Part shown: positions 8,239 to 18,295 of the stretch, piece after piece | Position numbering within the stretch: the first letter of the stretch is position 1 | Layout: every line of letters begins with the position of its first letter | From: Aquamicrobium sp. | GTDB taxonomy: Bacteria > Pseudomonadota > Alphaproteobacteria > Rhizobiales > Rhizobiaceae | Reading direction: 5' to 3' | Assembly: GCA_019739225.1 (NCBI GenBank) | Contig: JAHHDT010000001.1 | Coordinates: 124,001-188,000 of the forward strand | Length of the DNA stretch: 64,000 nucleotides | Program-made: the position numbers and the translations under genes | Notes under the pieces: model-generated | What the model was told of the DNA's origin: nothing | Seen by the model: only the letters and a program-made list of their open reading frames with translations | Database searches by the model: none

Positions 8239-9444
8239 TCAGATTTCGCCCGCCCTGCGCGCGACATGCATGACATAGAGCGCGGCACCCACCGCTGCCA
8301 CGGTGGAACAGAGCATGACGACGAGCAGCGGCCAGGGGCCGGTCTCCGGGCCGAGGAGCGCACCCGCAACCATCGCCAGCACCGCGCCTCCGCCGATCTG
8401 CATCGAACCGCCGAGGCCCGAAGCGCTGCCGGCCAGATGCGGCCGCACGCTGACGATGCCTGCATTGGCGTTGGGGAGCGTCATGCCGTTGCCCAGCCCG
8501 ACCAGCACGGTGGGTCCGAACAGAGACAGGGCATGGTAGTAGCCCGCGCCGAAGAGGATGAAGGATGCAATCATGCCGATCACCGCCGCAATGCAGCCGG
8601 CCAGCATCATCGTGTTGAGGCCCACGCGGCGCGAGAAGCGGCCGGACATGAAGTTGCCCGCCATGTAGCCGACCGAGATGATGGCAAAGTAGAAGCCGTA
8701 CTGGGCCGGGCCGAGATGCAGCATCTCGGTCGAGACATAAGGCCCGCCGCCGAGAAAGGCGAAGAAGCTGCCGGAGGTGCAGGCAGCCGTCAGCGTGTAA
8801 CCCCAGAAGCGGCGGGACCGCATCAGTTCGGGATAGCTCTTCACCTGCGCGAGCAGGTTCGACGAACGATTGTGGTTGGTCTCTCCGAGATCGAGAAAGA
8901 CGACGGTGAAGGCCAGGAGGCCGAAACCGAGGGTGAGCAGGAACGATGCCTGCCAGCCATAGAGTTCGTCGAGTATGCCGCCGATCGCCGGGCCGATCAT
9001 CGGCACGACGGACATGCCCATGGTGATATAGCCGATCTTGCTGGCGGCCTCGTCGGTGCCGACCGTGTCGCGCACGATCGCCCGCGACAGCACCATGCCG
9101 GCGGCGGCAAACGCCTGCAGCAGGCGCGCCGCAAGCAGAAGCTCGATGGTCGGCGCGTAGATGGTCGCGGCCGAACCGAACAGGAAAATTCCGAAGCAGG
9201 TGAGCATCACCGGCCGTCGCCCGAACCGGTCCGAGGCAGGCCCGATAACGAGCTGCAGCCCGGCGGTGGCGACCAGATAGAGCGAGATCGCAAGCTGGAC
9301 CACGGCGTAGTCGGCGTCGAAATGGCGTGCGATGCCGGGAAGCGACGGCAGGAATACGTTCATCGCCAACGAGCCTGTCGCGGTGGCGATGACCAGCGTG
9401 AGGATATGCGGCGGCGTATTTCTGTTCAAAAGCGGGCCTGTCAT
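8239..9444 (-). CDS. Bcr/CflA-type MFS multidrug efflux transporter
   Basis: The 401-residue protein has 12 predicted transmembrane helices. It carries the Bcr/CflA (DHA1) hallmarks NVFLPSLPGIARHF in helix 1, GPASDRFGRRPVML in loop 2-3 and RLLQAFAAAGMVLSRAIVRD in helix 4. The family exports drugs such as bicyclomycin, chloramphenicol or sulfathiazole, and in some species cysteine. The ATG at 9444 was chosen over in-frame codons further upstream in the EamA gene. It overlaps the 3' end of that gene only slightly at the level of its leader. It is followed closely by mobB. Confidence 0.9.
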   Translation of the reverse strand: MTGPLLNRNTPPHILTLVIATATGSLAMNVFLPSLPGIARHFDADYAVVQLAISLYLVATAGLQLVIGPASDRFGRRPVMLTCFGIFLFGSAATIYAPTIELLLAARLLQAFAAAGMVLSRAIVRDTVGTDEAASKIGYITMGMSVVPMIGPAIGGILDELYGWQASFLLTLGFGLLAFTVVFLDLGETNHNRSSNLLAQVKSYPELMRSRRFWGYTLTAACTSGSFFAFLGGGPYVSTEMLHLGPAQYGFYFAIISVGYMAGNFMSGRFSRRVGLNTMMLAGCIAAVIGMIASFILFGAGYYHALSLFGPTVLVGLGNGMTLPNANAGIVSVRPHLAGSASGLGGSMQIGGGAVLAMVAGALLGPETGPWPLLVVMLCSTVAAVGAALYVMHVARRAGEI

Positions 9445-9454
9445 GATTGCAACC

Positions 9455-10375
9455 TTACAGCCCGTCGGGGGCCATGTTCGGCCCGGTGCTTTCCGCTGCG
9501 GGCTTTTCGCGGCCCACCCTGCGCTCGCGATAGAGCGTATAGAGGCCGGAGCCGACGACGATCGACGCACCGAGGATCATGATGCCGTCGGGGATGTCGC
9601 CGAAGATCAGATAACCGAGCAGGATCGCCCAGATCAGCGCCGTGTAGCGGAACGGCGCCACGAAGGAGATGTCGCCGATGCGCATCGCCATGATGATGAA
9701 CTGGTAGCCGACCAGCACCAACACGGCCGCCGCCGCCAGCAGCCCCACCTCGCCAGTCGTCATCGGGGTCCAGCCGCCGAATATCGGGATCAGCAAGGCG
9801 CCGACGATGGTGATGGCCGCCGATGTGAGCGTCGAAACCAGCAGCGAAGGCACTTCATCCGGTATCTGCTTGGTGGCAAGATCGCGGACGGCGCAGAACA
9901 GAACGCAGACGAGGGCGAGCAGCGAATAGGCGTTGAAGCCCTCGAGGCCGGGCCGGACGATGATCATCACACCCGTGAAGCCGGCGGCGATCGCCAGCCA
10001 GCGCCGCCAGCCAACCGTCTCGCCGAAGAAGAGCGCAGCCCCCATGGTGACGGCAAGCGGCAGCGCCTGCAGCACGGCGGAAATGTTGGCGAGTGGCATC
10101 CTCGTCAGCGCGATCAGAAACAGGATGGTTGCGACGAGTTCGCCGGTTACGCGCAGGGCCACCATCGGATGAGCCGCCTGTCGCGGCATGCGCAGCGCGC
10201 CCTGGCTCCAGGCGAGCGCGCCGATCAGCAGCGTCGCGAACAGGCCACGCACCAGCATCACCTGACCCTGGTTCATGGTTCCAACCAGCGTCTTGGTGAT
10301 CGCGTCGTTGATGGTGAAGCCCGCCATCGAAATGACGATGAAAAGCGAGCCGCGCAGGTTCGGGGAGAGTGGCAA
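9455..10375 (-). CDS. EamA/DMT family transporter
   Basis: The 306-residue protein has ten hydrophobic segments arranged as two EamA repeats. It resembles the S-adenosylmethionine or metabolite exporters common in Rhizobiales (NLRGSLFIVISMAGFTIND, ALFFGETVGWRRW, and LGYLIFGDIP in the second half). The only initiation codon that includes the conserved NLRG segment is a TTG at 10375, with a weak ribosome site; the next ATG (10327) would remove most of helix 1. It ends 10 bp before the MFS start on the same strand, so the two are probably cotranscribed. The substrate is unknown. Confidence 0.85.
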   Translation of the reverse strand: MPLSPNLRGSLFIVISMAGFTINDAITKTLVGTMNQGQVMLVRGLFATLLIGALAWSQGALRMPRQAAHPMVALRVTGELVATILFLIALTRMPLANISAVLQALPLAVTMGAALFFGETVGWRRWLAIAAGFTGVMIIVRPGLEGFNAYSLLALVCVLFCAVRDLATKQIPDEVPSLLVSTLTSAAITIVGALLIPIFGGWTPMTTGEVGLLAAAAVLVLVGYQFIIMAMRIGDISFVAPFRYTALIWAILLGYLIFGDIPDGIMILGASIVVGSGLYTLYRERRVGREKPAAESTGPNMAPDGL

Positions 10376-10482
10376 GGGCAGGTCCGGTGATTCTGTATTG
10401 GCACAGACCTATGGCCCGGGGCGGGCCAAAGCAACGGACAGCATTGTAGAATGATGAGGCCATAAAGGCCTGGCTGAGGGCT

Positions 10483-11493
10483 TTAGCCGCCCGTGACGCT
10501 CATGTGGCGGGCGACGGCTGGCCTGCGGGTACGCCGGTCGATGACGAAGTCGTGGCCTTTCGGCTTGCGCCCGATAGCCTCGTCGATGGCGTTGGAAAGC
10601 AGCTCGTTGCCTTCGGACGCGCGCAGCGGCGCACGCAGGTCGGCATCGTCGTTCTGCCCGAGACACATATAGAGCATGCCAGTGCAGGTGAGGCGGACCC
10701 GGTTGCAGCTTTCGCAGAAATTGTGCGTGAGCGGCGTGATGAAGCCCATCCGTCCGCCCGTCTCTGCGACCTCGACGTAGCGGGCCGGGCCGCCTGTCTT
10801 GTAGGGGATGTCGGTCAGCGTGAAGCGGCGCTCGAGATCGGCGCGCAACTGCGAGAGAGGGAGATACTGGTCGGTGCGGTCGGCGTCGATCTCGCCCATC
10901 GGCATCGTCTCGATGACGGTCAGGTCCATTCCGCGGCCATGCGCCCAGCGCAGCATTGCGGGCAGTTCCGTATCGTTGAAGCCTTTCAGCGCAACGGCGT
11001 TGATCTTGATCTTGAGGCCGGCCGCCTCGGCCGCCTCGATGCCCGCCATCACCTTGGAGAGATCGCCCCAGCGGGTAATGGTGCGAAACTTGTCGGGGTC
11101 GAGCGTGTCGAGGGAGACGTTGATGCGCTTCACACCGCAATCGGCGAGTTCCTGTGCGAAGCGCGCGAGCTGCGAGCCGTTGGTGGTCAGCGTCAGCTCT
11201 TCCAGCGCGCAGTTGTCAAGGTGCCGCGAGAGCTGACGCACGAGGTGCATGATGTTCTTGCGCACCAGCGGCTCGCCGCCGGTCAACCGCAGCTTCTTCA
11301 CGCCCTTCTCGATGAAGACGGTGCAGAGCCGGTCGAGTTCCTCGAGGCTGAGCAGGTCTTTCTTCGGCAGGAAGGCCATGTCCTCCGCCATGCAATAGGT
11401 GCAGCGGAAATCGCAGCGGTCCGTGACCGAGACGCGCAGATAGGAAATCGAGCGTCCGAACGGATCGATCATGCTGCTGCCGGCAAAGCTCAT
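10483..11493 (-). CDS. moaA: GTP 3',8-cyclase MoaA
   Basis: This 336-residue radical-SAM enzyme opens molybdenum cofactor biosynthesis by converting GTP to 3',8-cyclo-7,8-dihydro-GTP. The N-terminal SAM cluster is C27-x3-C31-x2-C34 (CDFRCTYC). The GGEP motif follows in [11 protein letters not shown]. The C-terminal cluster is [10 protein letters not shown] plus a later Cys, and the protein ends in the conserved double glycine. Start 11493 has AGAGGA upstream. A second ATG at 11472 (MIDPFGR) is possible. It is the first gene of a minus-strand series leading through EamA and MFS to mobB. Confidence 0.96.
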   Translation of the reverse strand: MSFAGSSMIDPFGRSISYLRVSVTDRCDFRCTYCMAEDMAFLPKKDLLSLEELDRLCTVFIEKGVKKLRLTGGEPLVRKNIMHLVRQLSRHLDNCALEELTLTTNGSQLARFAQELADCGVKRINVSLDTLDPDKFRTITRWGDLSKVMAGIEAAEAAGLKIKINAVALKGFNDTELPAMLRWAHGRGMDLTVIETMPMGEIDADRTDQYLPLSQLRADLERRFTLTDIPYKTGGPARYVEVAETGGRMGFITPLTHNFCESCNRVRLTCTGMLYMCLGQNDDADLRAPLRASEGNELLSNAIDEAIGRKPKGHDFVIDRRTRRPAVARHMSVTGG

Positions 11494-11663
11494 GGGCCTG
11501 CGTTTCCTCTGCGCGATTTTCGCGCCCGTCGCGTTGGTTGCGCTTGCGTTTCTACCTGCGAATGTCGGGCAATCGCCTTGGAAATTCAAGGGCCAGAGGC
11601 GCAATGCATATGGCCAGCAACGATCGGCGGAGCTAGTGTCGCCGCCGAAACCAGACCGGATCG

Positions 11664-12023
11664 ATGCGAATGACCGCCCCCACAGAACTGCGCGTATCCA
11701 AGGACAGGCGCCTGCTGACCGTGACTTTTCCAGGCCATGCGCCTTTCGCCTTTCCGGCCGAGCTGCTGCGGGTGCTGTCGCCCTCGGCGGAGGTGCAGGG
11801 TCATTCGCCCGATCAGCGGGTGACCGTGCCCGGCAAGAAGGACGTTGCGATCCTCAAGATCGATCCCGTCGGCAATTATGCCGTGCGCATCACCTTCGAC
11901 GACATGCACGACACCGGCATCTTCACCTGGGACTATTTCCACACGCTCGGTCACGAAAAGGAAGCACGCTGGCAGTCCTATCTGGACGAACTGGCCGCAA
12001 AAGGCCTTTCCAGGGAGCGCTGA
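11664..12023 (+). CDS. DUF971 domain protein (GBBH-like N-terminal domain)
   Basis: This 119-residue stand-alone DUF971 protein has [30 protein letters not shown] and the signature [22 protein letters not shown] in short pieces. The same domain forms the N-terminus of gamma-butyrobetaine hydroxylases and occurs in Fe-S cluster carriers of the Mrp/ApbC group. Stand-alone function is unknown. An alternative ATG lies at 11670. It is followed after one base by the PPOX flavoprotein gene and is divergent from moaA. Confidence 0.88.
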   Translation: MRMTAPTELRVSKDRRLLTVTFPGHAPFAFPAELLRVLSPSAEVQGHSPDQRVTVPGKKDVAILKIDPVGNYAVRITFDDMHDTGIFTWDYFHTLGHEKEARWQSYLDELAAKGLSRER

Positions 12024-12024
12024 C

Positions 12025-12636
12025 ATGACCGAAATCACCAGCGTCGAGCAACTCGAGGCGATCTACGGCACGCCGGGCGAGACGTCGCTGGTCAAGGAGC
12101 TGGACCGGTTGATCCCGGAATATGTCGCCTTCGTCGAGGCGTCGCCCTTCGTGGCATTGGCCACGAACGGGCCGGAGGGGCTGGATTGTTCGCCACGCGG
12201 CGACCTGCGTGGCTTCGTGCGGGTGGCAGACGAGCGCACGCTGCTGATGCCCGACAGACGCGGCAACAACAGGGTTGATTCGCTGAAGAACATCGTGCGC
12301 GACGGCCGGGTCGGCCTGCTGTTTCTCGTGCCGGGTTCGGGCACGACCCTTCGGGTGAACGGCACGGCGAGGCTATCCATCGATCCGGAACTCTGCGCGT
12401 CTTTCGCCGTCGACGGGCACGCGCCGCGTTCGGTGATCGTCATCACCATCCACGCGGTCTATTTCCAGTGCGCGCGGGCGATCGTGCGTTCCGAACTGTG
12501 GAACCCGGACCGCCACGTCGATCCGAAAAGCTTGCCAACGCCGGGCCGGATACTTGCGGCGACCAGCCAGGCCCGGATCGACGGCGAGGCCTACGATGCG
12601 GAGTGGCCGGAGCGCGCCCGGAAAACGATGTGGTGA
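12025..12636 (+). CDS. Pyridoxamine 5'-phosphate oxidase-family FMN protein
   Basis: The 203-residue protein belongs to the PPOX split-barrel family, close to the MSMEG_1061-type FMN flavoproteins: PFVALATNGPEGLDCSPRGD (FMN-binding strand region), LLMPDRRGNNRVDSLKNI and VNGTARLS. These enzymes reduce or oxidise small molecules with FMN or F420; the physiological substrate is unknown. One base separates it from the DUF971 stop (TGACATG), indicating cotranscription and translational coupling. It faces the MarR-type gene convergently. Confidence 0.86.
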   Translation: MTEITSVEQLEAIYGTPGETSLVKELDRLIPEYVAFVEASPFVALATNGPEGLDCSPRGDLRGFVRVADERTLLMPDRRGNNRVDSLKNIVRDGRVGLLFLVPGSGTTLRVNGTARLSIDPELCASFAVDGHAPRSVIVITIHAVYFQCARAIVRSELWNPDRHVDPKSLPTPGRILAATSQARIDGEAYDAEWPERARKTMW

Positions 12637-12645
12637 GCTGCGCCC

Positions 12646-13101
12646 TTAATCGTCGCTGCTGAGCATTTCTTCGATGCGTCGCATCTGCTCGCCCATCGCA
12701 TCGCACTGGGCAGGCGTCGATTGCGCCATGACGCGGTCGATGAGCGCGGTGTACACCTTCAGCGCTTCCATAAGCCGCGCCTCGCCGTCCTCCGTCAGGA
12801 ACAGGCGCATCACGCGCTTGTCCTTCTTGTCGCCCTCGCGCCGGATCAGCCCCTGCTTTTCGAGCTGCGGCAGAAGCATGGTGATGTTCGAGCGGCCGAT
12901 CAGCAGCTTTCGCGCCACGTCGTGCTGCGACATGCCCGGATGGCGGTAGATGTTCATCAACACATCGAGCTGGCCGAGCTTGAGGTCGAAGGGGGCCAGC
13001 GCGTGCGTCAGCTCACGCACGACCGCCTTTTCGGCGCGCACCATAGCGATCCAGTTGCGGAATCGCGGATTGTCCCAGGGGAGGGCTTGTTTATTGTTCA
13101 T
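12646..13101 (-). CDS. MarR family transcriptional regulator
   Basis: This 151-residue winged-helix repressor has a DNA-binding core, MSQHDVARKLLIGRSNITMLLPQLEKQGLIRRE in pieces, and a wing KKDKRVMRLFLTEDG, with dimerisation helices at both ends. It is divergent from an alpha/beta hydrolase gene 47 bp away. Two copies of the inverted repeat GTTCA-N4-TGAAC lie in that gap, one covering its own start codon. Negative autoregulation and control of the hydrolase are therefore likely. The inducing ligand is unknown. Confidence 0.9.
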   Translation of the reverse strand: MNNKQALPWDNPRFRNWIAMVRAEKAVVRELTHALAPFDLKLGQLDVLMNIYRHPGMSQHDVARKLLIGRSNITMLLPQLEKQGLIRREGDKKDKRVMRLFLTEDGEARLMEALKVYTALIDRVMAQSTPAQCDAMGEQMRRIEEMLSSDD

Positions 13102-13129
13102 GATTGAACTATTCTGTTCATGCTTGAAC
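13096..13129. promoter_or_regulatory. Tandem MarR-type operators
   Basis: Two 14-bp inverted repeats, GTTCATGATTGAAC (13096-13109) and GTTCATGCTTGAAC (13116-13129), share the arms GTTCA and TGAAC. They start exactly 20 bp apart, about two helical turns, so dimers would bind the same DNA face. The first covers the MarR start codon (13099-13101) and the second lies 20 bp before the hydrolase ATG. This is the expected layout for an autoregulating MarR protein that also represses its divergent neighbour. Confidence 0.78.
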
Positions 13130-13148
13130 TATCTAGCGAGTCACATCC

Positions 13149-14045
13149 ATGGCAACCGCCGGCTTCCTGCTTTTCCGTAGCGCATTCGCGCTCGCTGAAC
13201 AAATCGCGCCGCGCCTGACCGGGCGTGTCGCCTTCGAGCTTTTCTGCCGCACGCCGCATCCACAGCATGTTTCGCCGCGCGAGGCCGCCGTTCTGGGCGA
13301 TGCCGCGCCCTTCATGGCCGAGGCCCGGCACCACTGGCTCGCAACCCCGCACGGCTATGTCGTCGCCCACGATTTCCGCAGCGATGTCGGGCACGGCGCG
13401 CCTGTGGTGCTTGTCATCCACGGCTGGCGCTCGCGGACAGAGCATATGCGCACCATCATCACGACCTTGCGTGGCGAGGGCTTCCGGGTGATCGCGATCG
13501 ACCTGCCCGGGCATGGCGCATCGCCGGGACGGCGGCTCAATCTGGCGATAGCCGTTGCTGCCGTGCGCGCCGCCGCCGACTGGTTCGGTCCGTTTGCAGC
13601 AATCGTCGGGCATTCGTTCGGCGGGGCCGTAGCGGTCAACGCGGTGGCCGGATCGATCCGCGGGATCGCGCCGGTGCGCACGAAGCGGCTGGTCCTCGTC
13701 TCCGCGCCGAGTTCGATGCCGGCCATCTTCGAGGATTTCCGGCGCTTTCTGGGGCTCGGCACACGCACCCAGGTCGCGCTGTCGCGCGAGGTGGAGCGCG
13801 TCGCCGGCCGGCCGCTGGAGGATTTCGTCGGTGCGGACCAGCTTCGCGTGATGGATACGCCGACGCTGGCAATCCATGCACCGGACGACAAGGAAGTGCC
13901 GTTCGAGGAGGCCCGCCGCTTCGAGGCCGCGGGCGCGCGGCTGATGCGCGCGCCGGGCAGGGGGCATCGACGCATCCTCGCCGACGACGAGGTGTCGGCC
14001 GCAATCGCTGGCTTCGCACTTTTCGGCGAGGAGCCGGCCGCCTGA
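13149..14045 (+). CDS. Alpha/beta hydrolase
   Basis: The 298-residue hydrolase has the oxyanion-hole motif VIHGWRSR, a GHGASPG loop, the nucleophile elbow GHSFGG (Ser) and a late catalytic His in GRGHRRIL; the acid is probably in HAPDDKEVPF. It resembles the esterase/lipase-like hydrolases often paired with MarR regulators. The substrate is unknown. It is transcribed divergently from the MarR gene over two shared operators, so it is likely the regulator's main target. Confidence 0.88.
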   Translation: MATAGFLLFRSAFALAEQIAPRLTGRVAFELFCRTPHPQHVSPREAAVLGDAAPFMAEARHHWLATPHGYVVAHDFRSDVGHGAPVVLVIHGWRSRTEHMRTIITTLRGEGFRVIAIDLPGHGASPGRRLNLAIAVAAVRAAADWFGPFAAIVGHSFGGAVAVNAVAGSIRGIAPVRTKRLVLVSAPSSMPAIFEDFRRFLGLGTRTQVALSREVERVAGRPLEDFVGADQLRVMDTPTLAIHAPDDKEVPFEEARRFEAAGARLMRAPGRGHRRILADDEVSAAIAGFALFGEEPAA

Positions 14046-14070
14046 GGTGCTGGCTGTCCGGCGTCGTCGG

Positions 14071-15690
<1,620 letters not shown>

Positions 15691-15911
15691 GGCTGTACGT
15701 TCCGTTGCTGGCGTAGATGCTGGCGGGTCTGCGCGGTCTCTTTAGCGGCGTGTTGCCGGGATGCCAATCTCGGCGCTGTGGCACGCAAGCCGCAACCACC
15801 GGTGTTCGCGCATCCGTGATGCCCGTTTTCGCTTAACGCGATGCCGCCGCGCCCGTATAGTCGCGCGACATTTCAATGACGACGCCGGATCAGGCACAAA
15901 GGGGGATCGAC

Positions 15912-18095
15912 ATGAGATTGACGCGCAGCCGCGCCCTGGCGGTTTCGACGACGGCCATCGCGGCGATGCTGGTCGCCGGTGCTCCGTCAGCATCCGCGCA
16001 GAACCTCTTCGAGCGGCTGTTCGGCAATCGCGAGCGCCGCGTCGAGCGCGAGGCGCCACCGCCAGTGGTTCAACAGGCGCCGGCACGTCCTGCGCCGCCG
16101 CGCGTCACCGGGCCACAATATTACACCTACAAGACCGAGGCGCTGGTGCGCATCGACTTCGCAGCGATCAAACCAGCCCGCCTCGATGAGGAGGCCGCGT
16201 TGGGGGCAACCGGGATCGACACCGAATCGGTGGGCTCGACCGTGGCTGTTTCGGAAGCCATGCCTTCGGAAGGTGTCGAGGAGATCGGCGCGAATGCGGA
16301 GACCGGTGGCGAGGTTTCGGAGAATCTGCCGGACGCCGAATCTGCCGCCGGCCGGGAGCCGGCGAACGATGCGACAAGCCAGGCGACCGGTCTGCCGCGC
16401 GTCGAGGATGCACAACCGATCGGAGAAGCGGCACCGCAACAACCTGTTTCCGTGCCGCGGGTAGAAGACGCGCAGTTGATCGGGCAGGGCACGGCGACGG
16501 CAGCGACGCCGAAGGCCGAGGAAACGCAGCCCTTAGAGCAGGCATTCGAGGCGCCGGCCTCGCAACCATTGACCGATGCCGAAATCGCATCGCTGCAGCA
16601 GGTCGAGCTTCTGGCGGAGAAGGAAGCTGCCGACGCAATCGTCGCCCACTACACCGCGGTGCCAGAATTCATCTGGGTGAGCGACGGCCGGCCCAACGAG
16701 CGTGCCCGTGCCGCGCTGCGCACGCTCGGCGATGCCGGGAGCCACGCGCTCGAACCGCATGATTATGCCGTCAGCGTCCCGGCAACGGACGCTGACGACG
16801 CAGCACTGGCGGCCTTCGAGATGGAGCTGTCGGCACGGATGCTGCGCTACATCCGCGACGCGCGCTCTGGCCGTGTCGATCCCAACCGCATCTCCGGCTA
16901 TCACGATTTCGCACCCAAGGAGCTTGACGCGGTCGCAGCACTGCAGCTTGCGCGCACGGCCGATGAAGTCTCCGCCTATCTCGAGGCGCAGCATCCGCAG
17001 AACGTGCGCTACAATGCATTGCGGGTCGAACTGGAGATGCTGCGCGCAGCGGAAGAGAACGACATCGTGATCGCGCCCAACACGGTGGTGCGGCCCGGAG
17101 AGACCAATCCCGAATTCTCGAAAATCCTGACCCTCATCGGCCAGCGCGCCGACGAGGCATTCCGCGCGGAGTACGGCGACGTGCTGACGCGGCACCTCGG
17201 CAGCGAGGCCTATGCACAGGAGCTGGCTCCGGTCATCAAGGCCGCGCAGAAGCTGGCCGGCGTGGGCGCGGACGGCGTGATCGGTCCGCGCACCATCCGC
17301 GCGCTGGCAGGCGAGACCCGTGCCAGCCGCATCGAGAAGACGGAGGTGGCGCTGGAGCAGGCACGCTGGCTGCCTTCCGACCTGACCGACCGGCACGTTT
17401 TCATCAATACGCCCGCCTTCAAGGCGACCTATGTCGAGGATGGCAAGGAAAAACTGTCGATGCGCACGGTCGTGGGCTCGACCCGGACGCAGACCTATTT
17501 CTTCCAGGACAAGATCCAGTATGTCGAGTTCCACCCCTATTGGGGCGTGCCGCGCTCGATCCTGGTCAATAAGTACCTGCCCAAGCTCTATGCCGACTCG
17601 TCCTATCTCGACCGCAACGGGTTCGAGGTCGTCGACCGCCGCGGGCGGACGGTGCCATCCTCGTCGGTGAACTGGTCGCAATACGGCGCCAACGTGCCGT
17701 TCGACGTGCGGCAGCGGCCGGGGCGCAGCAATGCGCTGGGCGAACTGAAGATCATGTTCCCCAACCGCCACGCGATCTACATGCACGACACGCCGGAAAA
17801 GCAGCTCTTCGACCGCGACAACCGCGCCGTCTCGAACGGCTGCATCCGTCTCGCCGATCCGCGCGGCATGGCCGCAGCCGTCCTCGGCTGGGAGCGCACC
17901 CGCGTCGACGCGCGCCTGGAGCAGCCGCATTCGCGCCAGAACCTCGATGTCGAGGTGCCGGTCTATGTGGGGTACTTCACGGCGTGGCCGGATGAGGCCG
18001 GCAAGGTCCACTATTACGAAGACGTCTACGGCCGTGACGACAAGACGAGGGCGGCGATCGAGAAGGTGGACGCACTGCGCGCACCCGGCGCGTGA
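15912..18095 (+). CDS. Murein L,D-transpeptidase, YcbB-type
   Basis: The 727-residue exported protein has a signal peptide (cleavage near SASAQN, about residue 30). A disordered Ala/Glu/Pro-rich stretch (about 45-220) contains two near-identical PRVEDAQ-x-IG units. A scaffold domain follows, then a peptidoglycan-binding segment (GVGADGVIGPRTIRAL) and a C-terminal YkuD catalytic domain with HDTPEKQLF and the nucleophile motif SNGCIRL. Such enzymes make 3-3 crosslinks, which are abundant in pole-growing Rhizobiales. Start 15912 has AGGGGGA upstream and begins at the signal peptide. Confidence 0.92.
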   Translation: MRLTRSRALAVSTTAIAAMLVAGAPSASAQNLFERLFGNRERRVEREAPPPVVQQAPARPAPPRVTGPQYYTYKTEALVRIDFAAIKPARLDEEAALGATGIDTESVGSTVAVSEAMPSEGVEEIGANAETGGEVSENLPDAESAAGREPANDATSQATGLPRVEDAQPIGEAAPQQPVSVPRVEDAQLIGQGTATAATPKAEETQPLEQAFEAPASQPLTDAEIASLQQVELLAEKEAADAIVAHYTAVPEFIWVSDGRPNERARAALRTLGDAGSHALEPHDYAVSVPATDADDAALAAFEMELSARMLRYIRDARSGRVDPNRISGYHDFAPKELDAVAALQLARTADEVSAYLEAQHPQNVRYNALRVELEMLRAAEENDIVIAPNTVVRPGETNPEFSKILTLIGQRADEAFRAEYGDVLTRHLGSEAYAQELAPVIKAAQKLAGVGADGVIGPRTIRALAGETRASRIEKTEVALEQARWLPSDLTDRHVFINTPAFKATYVEDGKEKLSMRTVVGSTRTQTYFFQDKIQYVEFHPYWGVPRSILVNKYLPKLYADSSYLDRNGFEVVDRRGRTVPSSSVNWSQYGANVPFDVRQRPGRSNALGELKIMFPNRHAIYMHDTPEKQLFDRDNRAVSNGCIRLADPRGMAAAVLGWERTRVDARLEQPHSRQNLDVEVPVYVGYFTAWPDEAGKVHYYEDVYGRDDKTRAAIEKVDALRAPGA

Positions 18096-18134
18096 CGGCG
18101 AAATTCCAACTCTGGCCAGATGAGAGGACGCTTG

Positions 18135-18156
18135 ACCATCCGCTGTGGCGGATGGT
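18135..18156 (-). other. Stem-loop overlapping the tRNA-Val 3' end
   Basis: A perfect 9-bp stem (18135-18143 with 18148-18156, loop of 4) begins in the discriminator base and CCA tail of the tRNA and runs into its trailer. No T-run follows. It may be the 3' trailer hairpin that marks the end of the precursor, or it may compete with acceptor-stem folding before processing. Confidence 0.45.
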
Positions 18157-18227
18157 GGGCGCGACAGGGATTGAACCTGTGACCCCACCCGTGTGAAGGG
18201 TGTGCTCTCCCGCTGAGCTACGCGCCC
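18153..18227 (-). tRNA. tRNA-Val (anticodon CAC)
   Basis: The minus strand folds as a full cloverleaf. The acceptor GGGCGCG pairs with CGCGCCC, then discriminator A and an encoded CCA. The D arm is AGCTCAGCGGGAGAGC. The anticodon stem CACCC/GGGTG holds the loop TTCACAC, giving anticodon CAC (reads GTG, Val). The T arm contains GGTTCAATCC. A 7-bp hairpin (18231-18248) sits three bases before the mature 5' end, and another overlaps the 3' end. The 75 nt include CCA. Confidence 0.95.
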
Positions 18228-18295
18228 GCACGGGGCGTCATCGCCCCGAAGGAGCCGCGATATAAGGGGCGGGGCAGGGGTAAGTCAAGAACCGA

